A DNA stretch of 64,000 nt from Pseudomonas nitroreducens (GCF_014204515.1 NZ_JACHLI010000007.1:1-64000), one strand, 5' to 3'. Shown: positions 22,905-32,127, numbered from the stretch's first letter. Notes: generated by a model not told the origin, from the letters alone. A program made the numbers and translations.

Positions 22905-24517
22905 CAGCAATGAAAACCCTTAAAGACTTCTCCTATCAACCTTCTGGAAAGCGTTGGCGATTCTGCCGTTCCGCTCTGATCGCGGCGATCTCCTCGCTGG
23001 GCGCTGGTGTCGACGCCGTCTTGGCCGATGACAACCTGGGCGGGGCGCTGAGCTTTTATTCCCAGCCCAAGGAAGCTACTGCTGTGACACTGACCGGCGG
23101 TGCGTTGCGTGGCGAGCTGGTGGCCTCCATCGCTACTGCGACGCCTTCCGAAACCAAGCAACCGGTCGCCCCGGTGGAGCGCTCTCAACCGGCACAGGCG
23201 AAGACGCCTTCCGCCAGTCCTGACAAGGCTCCGGCAGCCAAGCTTGATCTGAGCCTGCCGGAGGAGATCAAGCCCGGTGTAGCGGTCAGCAGCCTGGGCA
23301 GCAACGAAGCTTCGCTGGCCTACATCCGCGAACTGGTGGGCACGGCATTGCGCATCAGCCCGGAAATGCGCCAGGCCGATGCCAATTGGCAGGCGGCCAA
23401 GGGCGACGTGGATCAGGCCAAGGGCGCGCGTTGGCCGCAGGTACAGATCAGCGCCGCGTCCAAGACGTTGCAGAGCAGCAAGAGCGACTACGAAAACAAC
23501 GGCTCCACCACGGTGCAGATGGTTACCCCGGTGTATGACTTCGGCGCTATCGGCCACACCATCGACAGCCGCAAGAACACCGCGAACGCCCAGGAGGAAG
23601 CCAAGGCGCAGTCTGAAGTCTCGGTGGCCTACAACACGGCTTCATCGGTGGTGGAGCTGGCCCACCAGCAGAATTCGCTGGAAATCAGCGACCGTTACGT
23701 GGCGCGCATGCGTGAGCTGGTGAATATGCTGTCGCAGATTGCCGAGGTCGACCCCGGTCGACGCAGTGAAGTGGTGCAGGCCCGTTCGCGCCTGCTGCAG
23801 GCAGAAACGGCTCGTGACCTGGTGCAGTCCAAACTGCAGCAGACCAAGACGACCCTGGCCAAGCTGGTGGGCGAAGACATTACCGTGCCGGCCAACGCCA
23901 AGTGGGATTGGACGCCGATGCCGATGCAGGATGCGCTGGCCCAGCTCAACGACACGCCGTCCCAACGTCAGGCACGCTGGGAGAAGGAAGCTGCGCTGGC
24001 CAACGCCGATTCGGTGAAGTCCGCGCGTTTCCCGAAACTGAACTGGGTCGTGGGTCGCAACACCGGCGAGAACATGCTCGATAACAAGGAGCCCTGGTCG
24101 ACCGGGCTGGCGGTGGAGTGGACGGCCTTCTCCGGCGGTTCTGCCTCGGCGGCGCAACGTGCGGCCTATGCCCGGGCCAATGCGGCGGAGCAGAAGATGG
24201 AGAGCTCGCGGCGCGAGTCGGAATACCTGATCCGCAACCTGGCCGAGCAGCGTGACCTGTCGGCATCGCGGGTCCAGGACTACCAGGCGCTGCTCGCCGA
24301 ATCCGACCGCGTGCGCAAGATGTTCTATGACCAGTGGTATCACCTGGGCAAGCGCACCCTGCTGGATGTGCTGATCGCTGAGAACGAGTACTACACGGCG
24401 CAGATCGCGGCTTCCGATACCTACTTCGACGCGAAGACTTCCGACCTGCGCATCCGCGCTGAAACCAGCGGCCTGATGGCCTGGCTGGCTCCAGGCGACG
24501 AGTCGGCCACCCGCTGA
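22901..24517 (+). CDS. TolC-family outer-membrane protein of the type I system
   Basis: This is a 538-residue outer-membrane channel protein, the third exporter component. A signal-like hydrophobic stretch (SALIAAISSLGAGVDAVLA) is followed by an unusually long Pro/Ala/Ser/Thr-rich linker (about residues 75-120). The two TolC repeats follow: helical ALRISPEMRQADANWQAAKGDVDQ-type segments around beta-strands (GARWPQVQISA, PKLNWVVGR). The start overlaps the adaptor stop by 4 nt; an ATG 9 nt later has similar ribosome-site support. I see no clear terminator in the first 100 bp after the stop. Confidence 0.9.
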   Translation: MTAMKTLKDFSYQPSGKRWRFCRSALIAAISSLGAGVDAVLADDNLGGALSFYSQPKEATAVTLTGGALRGELVASIATATPSETKQPVAPVERSQPAQAKTPSASPDKAPAAKLDLSLPEEIKPGVAVSSLGSNEASLAYIRELVGTALRISPEMRQADANWQAAKGDVDQAKGARWPQVQISAASKTLQSSKSDYENNGSTTVQMVTPVYDFGAIGHTIDSRKNTANAQEEAKAQSEVSVAYNTASSVVELAHQQNSLEISDRYVARMRELVNMLSQIAEVDPGRRSEVVQARSRLLQAETARDLVQSKLQQTKTTLAKLVGEDITVPANAKWDWTPMPMQDALAQLNDTPSQRQARWEKEAALANADSVKSARFPKLNWVVGRNTGENMLDNKEPWSTGLAVEWTAFSGGSASAAQRAAYARANAAEQKMESSRRESEYLIRNLAEQRDLSASRVQDYQALLAESDRVRKMFYDQWYHLGKRTLLDVLIAENEYYTAQIAASDTYFDAKTSDLRIRAETSGLMAWLAPGDESATR

Positions 24518-25447
24518 TCGAGCGGCGCGGCAGACTGCCCAGCCTCTGGCACCACCCCCTCTTTCCGACATGTCCGCCACGGCGGTCGTGATGGCTCGAC
24601 TCGTCCGTGAGTATGTGCGGGCATGCCGTGAAGAGTTTCTCCCGCAGGTGCACTTCCTGCACCATCGTCACAATTTGAATGACTTTGCGCCTTGCAAAAG
24701 TTCCGCTGCGTCGATGTGTCGCAGGGTGCGCAGGGCGTATTCAGCGCTTTCGAAAAGGTTCTTGATCGCCGTCATGGCAAGGTCTTTGCCAAAGGCGTTG
24801 GCCGTTCTCCAGGCTGCTCTCCCGATGCGCTGGAAGCCGCGTGTTTCATGGTTCTGACACAGTCCCATGGCACGCGCGTGCAAGCCCCTGGCAGGGAGGC
24901 AATAGCCCTGCGCCGGCTGAGTGAATTGGTCGTTTTCTGAGCGATTGTGCCCAAGACTGTTTCTCTGGCTGAGAAAATATCTTGTTAAAAATGGGCAGAA
25001 TGGGCCTTGAAAGGGGTTTCTGAAATGCTTTGTAATACCCGCCGTCCATTTCCTACCCCCAAATCGCTGAGTCGCACTGACGCAGATCATGGCCAGTGTT
25101 CACCCATCGGTGCAGCGGCATAACAACAGGGGGCTGCCATCGGTGGGCTCCTGTCATAAGACGAGGCGGGCAATCCCCTCGTGCATTAGGTGTGCGACGC
25201 GCGTGTCCGAAACGAGCGCCAGTCCAGACACCCCACGCTGAACAATCACGGAACGAATCAGCTGACGAAATCGGTTTCGCATCGCGAATACCGGGCGACC
25301 TCCCTTTGCCCGGAATCCCTGCGGCCGCGTTCGTGAATCCATGACAGCCCTGGCAGGCGACCTGGAAGGGTCGCGGGTAACGAGTCGTCGAGCGATGTCT
25401 GGCGAAGGCTCATGGGCGGTGAAGCGATTTTCATCCACTAAGGCCGC
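24518..25447. other. Gene-poor 930-bp region upstream of cyoA
   Basis: I find no convincing gene. Several overlapping short frames exist on both strands. The only one with acceptable codon use is the end of a minus-strand frame (about 24668-24775, MTAIKNLFESAEYALRTL...), but its upstream part looks random. A T/A-richer patch at about 24950-25040 and the last 150 bp before cyoA are the likely promoter-bearing parts. I cannot assign boxes, and I see no Anr/Fnr palindrome. Confidence 0.4.
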
Positions 25448-26443
25448 ATGATGAAAAAAGAGCAGTACACAGGAATTTTGAAGAGACTTGCGTGGCTGCC
25501 GATGCTGATGCTCGGTGGTTGCAACATGGCGCTGTTCGACCCGAAAGGGCAGGTCGGCGCCGACGAGAAGTCCCTGATCATCACGGCAACCCTGCTGATG
25601 CTGATCGTGGTGGTGCCGGTCATCCTGATGACCTTCGGTTTCGCCTGGAAATACCGGGCTTCGAACACCAAAGCCACCTACATGCCGGACTGGTCCCACT
25701 CGACCAAGATCGAGCTGGTGGTGTGGCTGGTTCCCTGCCTGATCATCGCCGTGCTCGGCTGGATCACCTGGGAGAGCACCCACAAGCTGGACCCGTATCG
25801 TCCGCTGGACTCCGAGGTCAAGCCGGTGACCATCCAGGCCATCTCGCTGGACTGGAAGTGGCTGTTCATCTACCCGGAACAGGGCATCGCCACCGTCAAC
25901 GAAATCGCCTTCCCGAAAGACACCCCGGTGAACTTCCAGATCACCTCGGATTCGGTGATGAACTCGTTCTTCATCCCGCAGCTGGGTAGCCAGATCTACT
26001 CCATGGCCGGAATGATGACCAAGCTGCACCTGATCGCCAACGAAGAAGGCGTGTTCGACGGCATCTCCGCGAACTACAGCGGCGGCGGTTTCTCGGGCAT
26101 GAAGTTCAAGGCCATCTCCACCTCCGAGCAGGGCTTCCAGGATTGGGTCGCGAAGGTCAAGGCCTCGCAGCAGACCCTGAACCTGGATCAGTACCCGGAG
26201 CTGGTGAAACCCACCGAGAACGTCCCCGCGACCTACTTCGCCACCGTCAGCCCCGAGCTGTTCTCCCACGTGCTGAACAAGTGGGAACACGCTGGCCACG
26301 CAATGGCCAAGGCCCACGAAGCCAAAGAGCAGGCCGAGAGCGGCGAGCACGGCAAAGCCCATGACGAGACCGCCATGGCGGGCCACGACATGAGCAACAT
26401 GCAAGGCATGCCTGGCATGCAAATGAATCCGAGCCAGGAGTAA
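25448..26443 (+). CDS. cyoA: Cytochrome bo3 ubiquinol oxidase subunit II
   Basis: This is a 331-residue lipoprotein subunit of the heme-copper quinol oxidase. The N-terminus ends in the lipobox LGGC (Cys about 25), followed by two membrane helices (IITATLLMLIVVVPVILMTF; IELVVWLVPCLIIAVLGWI). The periplasmic cupredoxin fold has LDWKWLFIYPEQGIATVNE but lacks the CuA Cys/His ligands of cytochrome c oxidases, which marks a quinol enzyme. The C-terminus is His/Met-rich (HDMSNMQGMPGMQMNP), a possible metal-binding tail. Start: tandem ATGs after TAAGGCCGC; the second (25451) is equally possible. First gene of cyoABCDE, 6 bp before cyoB. Confidence 0.97.
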   Translation: MMKKEQYTGILKRLAWLPMLMLGGCNMALFDPKGQVGADEKSLIITATLLMLIVVVPVILMTFGFAWKYRASNTKATYMPDWSHSTKIELVVWLVPCLIIAVLGWITWESTHKLDPYRPLDSEVKPVTIQAISLDWKWLFIYPEQGIATVNEIAFPKDTPVNFQITSDSVMNSFFIPQLGSQIYSMAGMMTKLHLIANEEGVFDGISANYSGGGFSGMKFKAISTSEQGFQDWVAKVKASQQTLNLDQYPELVKPTENVPATYFATVSPELFSHVLNKWEHAGHAMAKAHEAKEQAESGEHGKAHDETAMAGHDMSNMQGMPGMQMNPSQE

Positions 26444-26449
26444 CTGCAG

Positions 26450-28432
26450 ATGTTCGGGAAACTGACACTGTCGGCCGTGCCGTATCACGAGCCGATCATC
26501 GTCATCACGCTGGCTGTCGTCGCCCTCGCGGCGCTCGGCGTGTTCGGCGCGATCACCTACTACCGCAAGTGGACCTACCTGTGGACCGAGTGGCTGACGT
26601 CCATCGACCACAAGAAAATCGGCGTGATGTACATCATCGTCGCCCTGGTCATGCTCCTGCGCGGCTTCGCCGACGCCATCATGATGCGCGGCCAGCTCGC
26701 GCTGGCTGAAGGCGCCAACCACGGCTACCTGCCGCCGGAACACTACGACCAGATCTTCACCGCTCACGGCGTGATCATGATCATCTTCATGGCCATGCCC
26801 TTCATGACCGGTCTGATGAACCTGGCCGTGCCGCTGCAGATCGGCGCACGCGACGTGGCGTTCCCGTTCCTGAACTCGCTGAGCTTCTGGTTGCTGGTCG
26901 TCAGCGCCATGCTGGTGAACGTCTCGCTGGGCCTGGGCGAATTCGCCCGTACCGGCTGGGTCGCTTACCCGCCGCTGTCCGAGCTGGCCTACAGCCCGGG
27001 CGTGGGTGTGGACTACTACATCTGGGCACTGCAGATATCGGGTATGGGTACCTTGCTCACGGGTATCAACTTCCTGGTGACCGTGTTCAAGATGCGCACC
27101 CCCGGCATGAAGCTGATGCAGATGCCGATCTTCACCTGGACCTGCACCTTCGCCAACATCCTGATCGTTGCGTCGTTCCCGATCCTGACCGCGGCCCTGG
27201 GCCTGCTGTCGCTGGACCGCTACTTCGACATGCACTTCTTCACCAACGAGCTGGGCGGCAACGCCATGATGTACATCAACCTCTTCTGGGCCTGGGGCCA
27301 TCCTGAGGTGTACATCCTGATCCTGCCGGCCTTCGGTATCTTCTCCGAAGTCACCGCGACCTTCGCTGGCAAGAAAATGTTCGGCTACACCTCGATGGTG
27401 TGGGCGAGCGCCGCGATCACCTTCCTCGGCTTCACCGTGTGGCTGCACCACTTCTTCACCATGGGCTCGGGCGGCGACGTCAACGGCTTCTTCGGCGTGG
27501 CGACCATGCTCATCTCCATCCCCACCGGGGTGAAGCTGTTCAACTGGCTGTTCACCATCTACCGTGGCCGCCTGCGTTTCGACACCCCGATCCTGTGGAC
27601 CCTGGGCTTCATCGTCACCTTCACCATCGGTGGCATGACCGGCGTTCTGCTGGCCATCCCGGGCGCTGACTACCTGCTGCACAACAGCCTGTTCCTGATC
27701 GCCCACTTCCACAACACCATCATCGGTGGTGCGGTGTTCGGCTACCTGGCCGGCTTCGTCTTCTGGTTCCCGAAAGCCTTCGGCTTCAAGCTGGACGAGA
27801 AGTGGGGCAAGCGCTCGTTCTGGTGCTGGCTGGTCGGCTTCTACATGGCCTTCATGCCGCTGTACGTACTCGGCTTCATGGGCATGACCCGTCGCCTGAA
27901 CCACTACGAAAACCCGATGTGGCAGCCGTACATGGTGGTGGCCTTCTGTGGCGCCGTGCTGATCTTCTTCGGTATCGCCTGCCAACTGATCCAGCTGTTC
28001 GTCTCGATCAAGAACCGCGACAAGCTGGCCGACCTGACCGGCGACCCGTGGGGTGGCCGTACCCTGGAATGGTCCACTTCCTCGCCGCCGCCGTACTACA
28101 ACTTCGCCGAACTGCCGAAGGTCAACGACATCGACGCGTTCCACGAGATGAAGCAGACCGGTACCGCGTACCGCAAGCTGCCGGCCTATGCACCGATCCA
28201 TATGCCGAAGAACACCGCCGCTGGTTTCTCCATCGCGCTGTTCGCCTTCATCTTCGGCTTCGCCGCCATCTGGCACATCTGGTGGCTGGTGGGCGTTGGC
28301 TTCGTCGGCATGATCGCTTCGGTCATCGTGCGCAGCTACATCACCGATGTGGACTACTACGTCCAGCCGGATGAGATCGAGCGCATCGAAAACGCCAACT
28401 TCCAGAAACTCGCCACCGCGCAGCAGGTATAA
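26450..28432 (+). CDS. cyoB: Cytochrome bo3 ubiquinol oxidase subunit I
   Basis: This is the 660-residue catalytic subunit. It holds heme b and the heme o3-CuB centre where O2 is reduced and protons are pumped. Visible hallmarks are FTAHGVIMIIF (low-spin heme His), WAWGHPEVYILILPAFG (CuB His cross-linked to Tyr, and K-channel), the HH pair in VWLHHFFTMG, and HFHNTIIGG (heme ligands). About 14-15 hydrophobic helices are evident. The length matches CyoB (E. coli 663). An AGGAG ribosome site precedes the ATG. It sits inside the intact cyo operon. Confidence 0.98.
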   Translation: MFGKLTLSAVPYHEPIIVITLAVVALAALGVFGAITYYRKWTYLWTEWLTSIDHKKIGVMYIIVALVMLLRGFADAIMMRGQLALAEGANHGYLPPEHYDQIFTAHGVIMIIFMAMPFMTGLMNLAVPLQIGARDVAFPFLNSLSFWLLVVSAMLVNVSLGLGEFARTGWVAYPPLSELAYSPGVGVDYYIWALQISGMGTLLTGINFLVTVFKMRTPGMKLMQMPIFTWTCTFANILIVASFPILTAALGLLSLDRYFDMHFFTNELGGNAMMYINLFWAWGHPEVYILILPAFGIFSEVTATFAGKKMFGYTSMVWASAAITFLGFTVWLHHFFTMGSGGDVNGFFGVATMLISIPTGVKLFNWLFTIYRGRLRFDTPILWTLGFIVTFTIGGMTGVLLAIPGADYLLHNSLFLIAHFHNTIIGGAVFGYLAGFVFWFPKAFGFKLDEKWGKRSFWCWLVGFYMAFMPLYVLGFMGMTRRLNHYENPMWQPYMVVAFCGAVLIFFGIACQLIQLFVSIKNRDKLADLTGDPWGGRTLEWSTSSPPPYYNFAELPKVNDIDAFHEMKQTGTAYRKLPAYAPIHMPKNTAAGFSIALFAFIFGFAAIWHIWWLVGVGFVGMIASVIVRSYITDVDYYVQPDEIERIENANFQKLATAQQV

Positions 28433-28436
28433 AACC

Positions 28437-29066
28437 ATGTCGACGGCAGTACTGAATCAACACCTGGTCGATACGCACGAAGCGGCGCACGACCACGACC
28501 ACGCGCACGACAGCGGCGGCATGACGGTCTTCGGCTTCTGGCTGTACCTGATGACCGACTGCATCCTGTTCGCCAGCGTCTTCGCCACCTACGCCGTGCT
28601 GGTCAACCACACGGCCGGCGGCCCGAGCGGCAAGGACATCTTCGAACTGCCCTACGTGGCCGTCGAAACCGCGATCCTGCTGATCTCCTCCTGCACCTAC
28701 GGCCTGGCCATGCTGGCCGCGCACAAGGGTGCCAAGGGCAAGGCCATCGCCTGGCTGGGCGTGACCTTCCTCTGCGGTGCCGCGTTCATCGGCATGGAAC
28801 TCAACGAGTTCCATCACCTGATCGTCGAAGGCTTCGGCCCGAGCCGCAGCGCCTTCCTGTCGTCCTTCTTCACCCTGGTCGGCATGCACGGCCTGCACGT
28901 ATCCGCAGGCCTGCTGTGGATGCTGGTGCTGATGGCACAGATCGGCACCCGTGGCCTGACCGCGCAGAACAACACCCGCATGATGTGCCTGAGCCTGTTC
29001 TGGCACTTCCTGGACATCGTCTGGATCTGCGTCTTCACCGTCGTCTACCTGATGGGGGCTCTGTAA
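28437..29066 (+). CDS. cyoC: Cytochrome bo3 ubiquinol oxidase subunit III
   Basis: This is a 209-residue five-helix membrane subunit. The N-terminus is His/Asp-rich (HEAAHDHDHAHDSGG), followed by FGFWLYLMTDCILFASVFATY, the conserved Glu segment (FIGMELNEFHHL) and MHGLHVSAGLLWML. The start is the ATG 4 bp after the cyoB stop. The frame is open upstream inside cyoB, but the family N-terminus begins here. The stop overlaps the cyoD start by one base (TAATG). Confidence 0.96.
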   Translation: MSTAVLNQHLVDTHEAAHDHDHAHDSGGMTVFGFWLYLMTDCILFASVFATYAVLVNHTAGGPSGKDIFELPYVAVETAILLISSCTYGLAMLAAHKGAKGKAIAWLGVTFLCGAAFIGMELNEFHHLIVEGFGPSRSAFLSSFFTLVGMHGLHVSAGLLWMLVLMAQIGTRGLTAQNNTRMMCLSLFWHFLDIVWICVFTVVYLMGAL

Positions 29067-29431
29067 TGTCCGCTGCTGCACATCATCACGACTCCCATGG
29101 CGCCCACGGCAACGACAACCACGGTGCCGGCCACGGCAGCCTGGGCTCGTACGCCATCGGCTTCGTGCTCTCGGTGATCCTGACCGCGATCCCGTTCTAC
29201 ATGGTCATCGACGGCGGCTTCTCGCGTCACGCCACCCTGCTGACCATGGTGATCCTGGGTCTGGTCCAGGTCGTCGTGCACCTGATCTGCTTCCTGCACA
29301 TGAACTTCAGCTCCGAAGGTCGCTGGAACGTCATGGCATTCATCTTCACCGCCATCATCATCCTGCTGGTGGTCGGTCTGTCGCTGTGGATCATCTACAC
29401 CGCAGACACCCTGATGATGCCGATGCCCTGA
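29066..29431 (+). CDS. cyoD: Cytochrome bo3 ubiquinol oxidase subunit IV
   Basis: This is a 121-residue small subunit with a His-rich N-terminus (HHHDSHGAHGNDNHGAGHG) and three membrane helices (SYAIGFVLSVILTAIPFYMV; LTMVILGLVQVVVHLICFLHM; VMAFIFTAIIILLVVGLSLWI). It assists assembly of the heme o3-CuB centre in subunit I. The start is coupled to the cyoC stop. Confidence 0.95.
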   Translation: MSAAAHHHDSHGAHGNDNHGAGHGSLGSYAIGFVLSVILTAIPFYMVIDGGFSRHATLLTMVILGLVQVVVHLICFLHMNFSSEGRWNVMAFIFTAIIILLVVGLSLWIIYTADTLMMPMP

Positions 29432-29442
29432 GGGCCGATGCC

Positions 29443-30330
29443 GTGAAACTCAAGCGTTACCTGCTGGTCGCAAAGCCAGGCATCATCTTCGGCAACCTGA
29501 TCGCGGTGGCGGGGGGATACTTCCTCGCCGCCCGCGGCAGCGTTGACCCGATGCTGCTGCTGGCCACCGTGATCGGCCTGTCCCTGGTCGTTGCCAGCGG
29601 TTGTGTATTCAACAACTGCATCGACCGCGACATCGATCGCTTCATGGAGCGTACCCGCAGCCGTGTCACCGTGACCGGGCAGATCTCGCTGAAGGCCGCC
29701 CTGGCCCACGGCGTGGTCCTCGGCGCGGCGGGCTTCGGCCTGCTGATGTGGAAGACCAACGTACAGGCAACCCTGCTCGCTGCGTTCGGCTTCTTCGTCT
29801 ACGTCGTGCTCTACAGCCTCTGGCTCAAGCGCAGCTCGGTCTACGGCACGCTGGTCGGCAGTCTCTCCGGAGCCATGCCGCCGGTGGTGGGCTACTGCGC
29901 CGCCAGCGGTCACTTCGACATGGGCGCGGCGGTGCTGCTGCTGATCTTCTGCCTCTGGCAGATGCCGCACAGCTACGCCATCGCGATCTTCCGCCTCAAC
30001 GACTACCGCGCCGCCGGGATTCCCGTGCTGCCGGTGGAGCGGGGCATCGAAGCGACCAAGAAGCAGATCCTCTACTACGTCGTGGCCTTCGGCCTGGCGA
30101 CCCTGCTGCTGACCGTGACCGGCTTCGCCGGCTACGGTTACCTGGTGGTGGCGCTGGCCGTCAGTGCCTGGTGGCTGTTCATTGCGGTCAAAGGCTTCAG
30201 TGCCGAAGACGACCGCCGCTGGGCGCGCCAGTTGTTCGCCTTCTCCATCATCGCGATCAGCGTGCTGAGCCTGATGATGTCCATCGACTTCCAGGCCATC
30301 CCGGCCCAGTCGATGCTGGCGGCGCTGTAA
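29443..30330 (+). CDS. cyoE: Protoheme IX farnesyltransferase (heme O synthase)
   Basis: This is a 295-residue polytopic UbiA-family prenyltransferase. It adds a farnesyl group to heme B to make heme O for the neighbouring oxidase. The first Asp-rich motif is NNCIDRDIDRFMERTRSR; the second conserved segment is RLNDYRAAGIPVLPVERG. The start is a GTG (VKLKRYLLVAKPGI) following GAGGGCCGATGCC; the ATG 5 bp earlier is in another frame and stops at once. It closes the cyo operon and is followed by a strong terminator. Confidence 0.95.
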   Translation: MKLKRYLLVAKPGIIFGNLIAVAGGYFLAARGSVDPMLLLATVIGLSLVVASGCVFNNCIDRDIDRFMERTRSRVTVTGQISLKAALAHGVVLGAAGFGLLMWKTNVQATLLAAFGFFVYVVLYSLWLKRSSVYGTLVGSLSGAMPPVVGYCAASGHFDMGAAVLLLIFCLWQMPHSYAIAIFRLNDYRAAGIPVLPVERGIEATKKQILYYVVAFGLATLLLTVTGFAGYGYLVVALAVSAWWLFIAVKGFSAEDDRRWARQLFAFSIIAISVLSLMMSIDFQAIPAQSMLAAL

Positions 30331-30347
30331 GGCTGCTCGCTGCAACG

Positions 30348-30376
30348 AAAAAGCCGCCCTTCGGGGCGGCTTTTTT
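30348..30376 (+). terminator. Terminator of the cyo operon
   Basis: AAAAAGCCGCCC-TTC-GGGGCGGC followed by T6 lies 17 nt after the cyoE stop. The A-run on the left also allows use from the other strand. Confidence 0.92.
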
Positions 30377-30427
30377 GTGCCTGGCATCTTTTGGTGGGAG
30401 CGAGATTGGAGGCTTGTGCCAAGCGTT

Positions 30428-30560
30428 GCCCTCACCCCAACCCTGGCTACGCGCCCCGCTCCGAAGGGAGAGGGGCCGTCCGTGCCGGCTGATACTGAGG
30501 TGCCAACCTGCACTGAACTGTCCCCTCTCCCGCTTGCGGGAGAGGGTTAGGGTGAGGGGC
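30428..30560. repeat. Inverted-repeat element, CCCTCACCC / GGGTGAGGG type
   Basis: The left end GCCCTCACCCCAACCCT is mirrored by AGGGTTAGGGTGAGGGGC at the right end. Inside, GAAGGGAGAGGGG pairs with CCCCTCTCCC, and CTCCCGCTTGCGGGAG is a small palindrome. The whole 133 bp could fold into one long hairpin. It has no coding capacity. The element lies between cyoE and the convergent ndh. Confidence 0.65.
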
Positions 30561-30569
30561 TTTTGATCT

Positions 30570-30597
30570 TGTAGGAGCGGACTCCGTCCGCGATAGC
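30570..30597. repeat. Half REP, GGACTCCGTCC type
   Basis: TGTAGGAGCGGACTCCGTCC followed by GCGATAGC is one arm of the REP family seen at 53358-53432, without its inverted partner. It sits just past the ndh stop. Confidence 0.6.
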
Positions 30598-30604
30598 TAT
30601 CCGA

Positions 30605-31903
30605 TCAGTGCAGCTTCAAACGCGGCTCGGTACTGCGCCCAATACGATCCGCGATCATCAGCAACGCCGTGCGGAACGGCCCGTACAACGCCATCTGGTG
30701 CATGCGGTACAGCGACACGTAGAACATCCGCGCCAGCCAGCCTTCGAGCTTCACGCTGCCCATCAGGTTACCCATCAGGTTGCCCACCGCGCTGAAGCGC
30801 GACAGCGAGATCAGCGAGCCATAGTCGGTGTAGCGGTACTCCGGCAGCGGCTTGCCCTCCAGGCGCGCGACTATGGCCTTGGCCAGCAGCGAAGCCTGCT
30901 GGTGCGCAGCCTGGGCGCGGGGCGGCACGGTACGGTCGCTGCCGTCGCCCATGGGGCAGGCGGCGCAGTCGCCGAAGGCGAAGACGTTGTCGTCGCGGGT
31001 GGTCTGCAGGGTAGGGCGGACCACCAGCTGGTTGATGCGGTTGGTCTCCAGGCCATCGATGTCCTTGAGCAGGCTCGGCGCGCGGATGCCCGCGGCCCAG
31101 ACCTTCAGGCTCGCCGGAATGAACTCGCCCACTGCCGTGCGCAGGCCTTCGGCCGTCACTTCCTGCACAGCCGAACCCGTCAGCACGCGCACGCCGAGCT
31201 TCTCCAGCGTCTGGTGCACCGGGCGGCTGATGCGCTCGGGCAGCGCCGGCAATACGCGCGGGCCGGCCTCGATCAGGGTGATGCGCATGTTCTGCGGCTG
31301 GATGCCGGTCAGGCCGTAGGCTGCCAGCTCCTGCGCGGCGTGGTGCAACTCGGCTGACAGCTCGACGCCGGTGGCACCGGCACCAACGATGGCAACGCTG
31401 ATCTGGTCGTCCTTGTCCTGCCCGGCGTGGGCGCGCAGGTAGTGGGTCAGCAGCTGCTTGTGGAAGCGCTCGGCCTGCTCGCGGGTATCCAGGAAGATGC
31501 AGTGATCCGCGGCGCCCTGGGTGCCGAAGTCGTTGGTCGTACTGCCGATGGAAAGGACCAGCGTGTCGTATTCCAGGCTGCGTGCCGGCACCAGCTCTTC
31601 ACCCTGCTCATCGAGCGTGGCGGCGAGCTGGATGCGCTGGCTCGCGCGGTCCAGGCCGTCGAGACGGCCGAGCTGGAATTCGAAGTGGTTCCATTTCGCC
31701 TGGGCGACATAGTTCAGCTCATCCTCGGAGGAGTTGAGCGAGCCAGCGGCGACTTCGTGCAGCAGGGGTTTCCAGATGTGGGTGAGGTTGGCGTCGACGA
31801 GCGTAATGCGCGCCTTGGCCTTTTTACCCAGGGTGCGGCCGAGACGGGTCGCGAGCTCCAGCCCGCCGGCGCCGCCGCCGACGATCACGATACGATGGGA
31901 CAT
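30605..31903 (-). CDS. ndh: Type II NADH dehydrogenase (NDH-2)
   Basis: This is a 432-residue flavoprotein oxidising NADH and passing electrons to ubiquinone without proton pumping, attached peripherally to the inner membrane. Two dinucleotide-binding folds are visible: IVIVGGGAGGLELATRLG (FAD) at the N-terminus and VAIVGAGATGVELSAEL (NADH) near residue 175. The FAD-binding motif NVFAFGDCAACP follows, and the C-terminus is amphipathic. The length is typical of the family. The DUF3094 gene is immediately upstream on the same strand and shares its promoter. The ribosome site before the ATG is weak. Confidence 0.95.
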   Translation of the reverse strand: MSHRIVIVGGGAGGLELATRLGRTLGKKAKARITLVDANLTHIWKPLLHEVAAGSLNSSEDELNYVAQAKWNHFEFQLGRLDGLDRASQRIQLAATLDEQGEELVPARSLEYDTLVLSIGSTTNDFGTQGAADHCIFLDTREQAERFHKQLLTHYLRAHAGQDKDDQISVAIVGAGATGVELSAELHHAAQELAAYGLTGIQPQNMRITLIEAGPRVLPALPERISRPVHQTLEKLGVRVLTGSAVQEVTAEGLRTAVGEFIPASLKVWAAGIRAPSLLKDIDGLETNRINQLVVRPTLQTTRDDNVFAFGDCAACPMGDGSDRTVPPRAQAAHQQASLLAKAIVARLEGKPLPEYRYTDYGSLISLSRFSAVGNLMGNLMGSVKLEGWLARMFYVSLYRMHQMALYGPFRTALLMIADRIGRSTEPRLKLH

Positions 31904-31956
31904 GGTGCATTCTCATAGCTTAAGGAATCCTGTATCGGCCCGTGGCGGCACGGCGC

Positions 31957-32127
31957 TCACGCAAGGTAGGCCAGGAGGCGGCTCAGCAAACCCAGGGCGA
32001 TGACCACAGCGAGCAAGGCCCCCATCATCAGCCAGGGTTTGAACGGCTGGCGTTCGACCTGGTGGACGGGAGAGCTGAGGTACTGATCGACCTTCTGCTG
32101 GTCTTCGGGGCTCAGGCGACTGGGCAT
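31957..32127 (-). CDS. DUF3094 small membrane protein
   Basis: This is a 56-residue protein: a charged N-terminus (MPSRLSPEDQQKVDQYLSS) and one membrane helix (about 33-54, LMMGALLAVVIALGLLSRLLA). It matches the short DUF3094 proteins found upstream of ndh in Pseudomonas. Strong ribosome site ACGGAGGCCGCCC. It is 53 bp upstream of ndh and preceded by a good promoter. Function unknown; a role linked to NDH-2 or the respiratory membrane is inferred only from adjacency. Confidence 0.85.
   Translation of the reverse strand: MPSRLSPEDQQKVDQYLSSPVHQVERQPFKPWLMMGALLAVVIALGLLSRLLAYLA

Noticed and set aside
24668..25090. 140-codon minus-strand gene upstream of cyoA
   Set aside because: Only the last 35 or so codons look coding, the N-terminal part is random in composition, and there is no ribosome site.
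29386..29442. Upstream ATG start for cyoE
   Set aside because: That segment is the end of cyoD read in another frame. The GTG at 29443 has the ribosome site and the family N-terminus.
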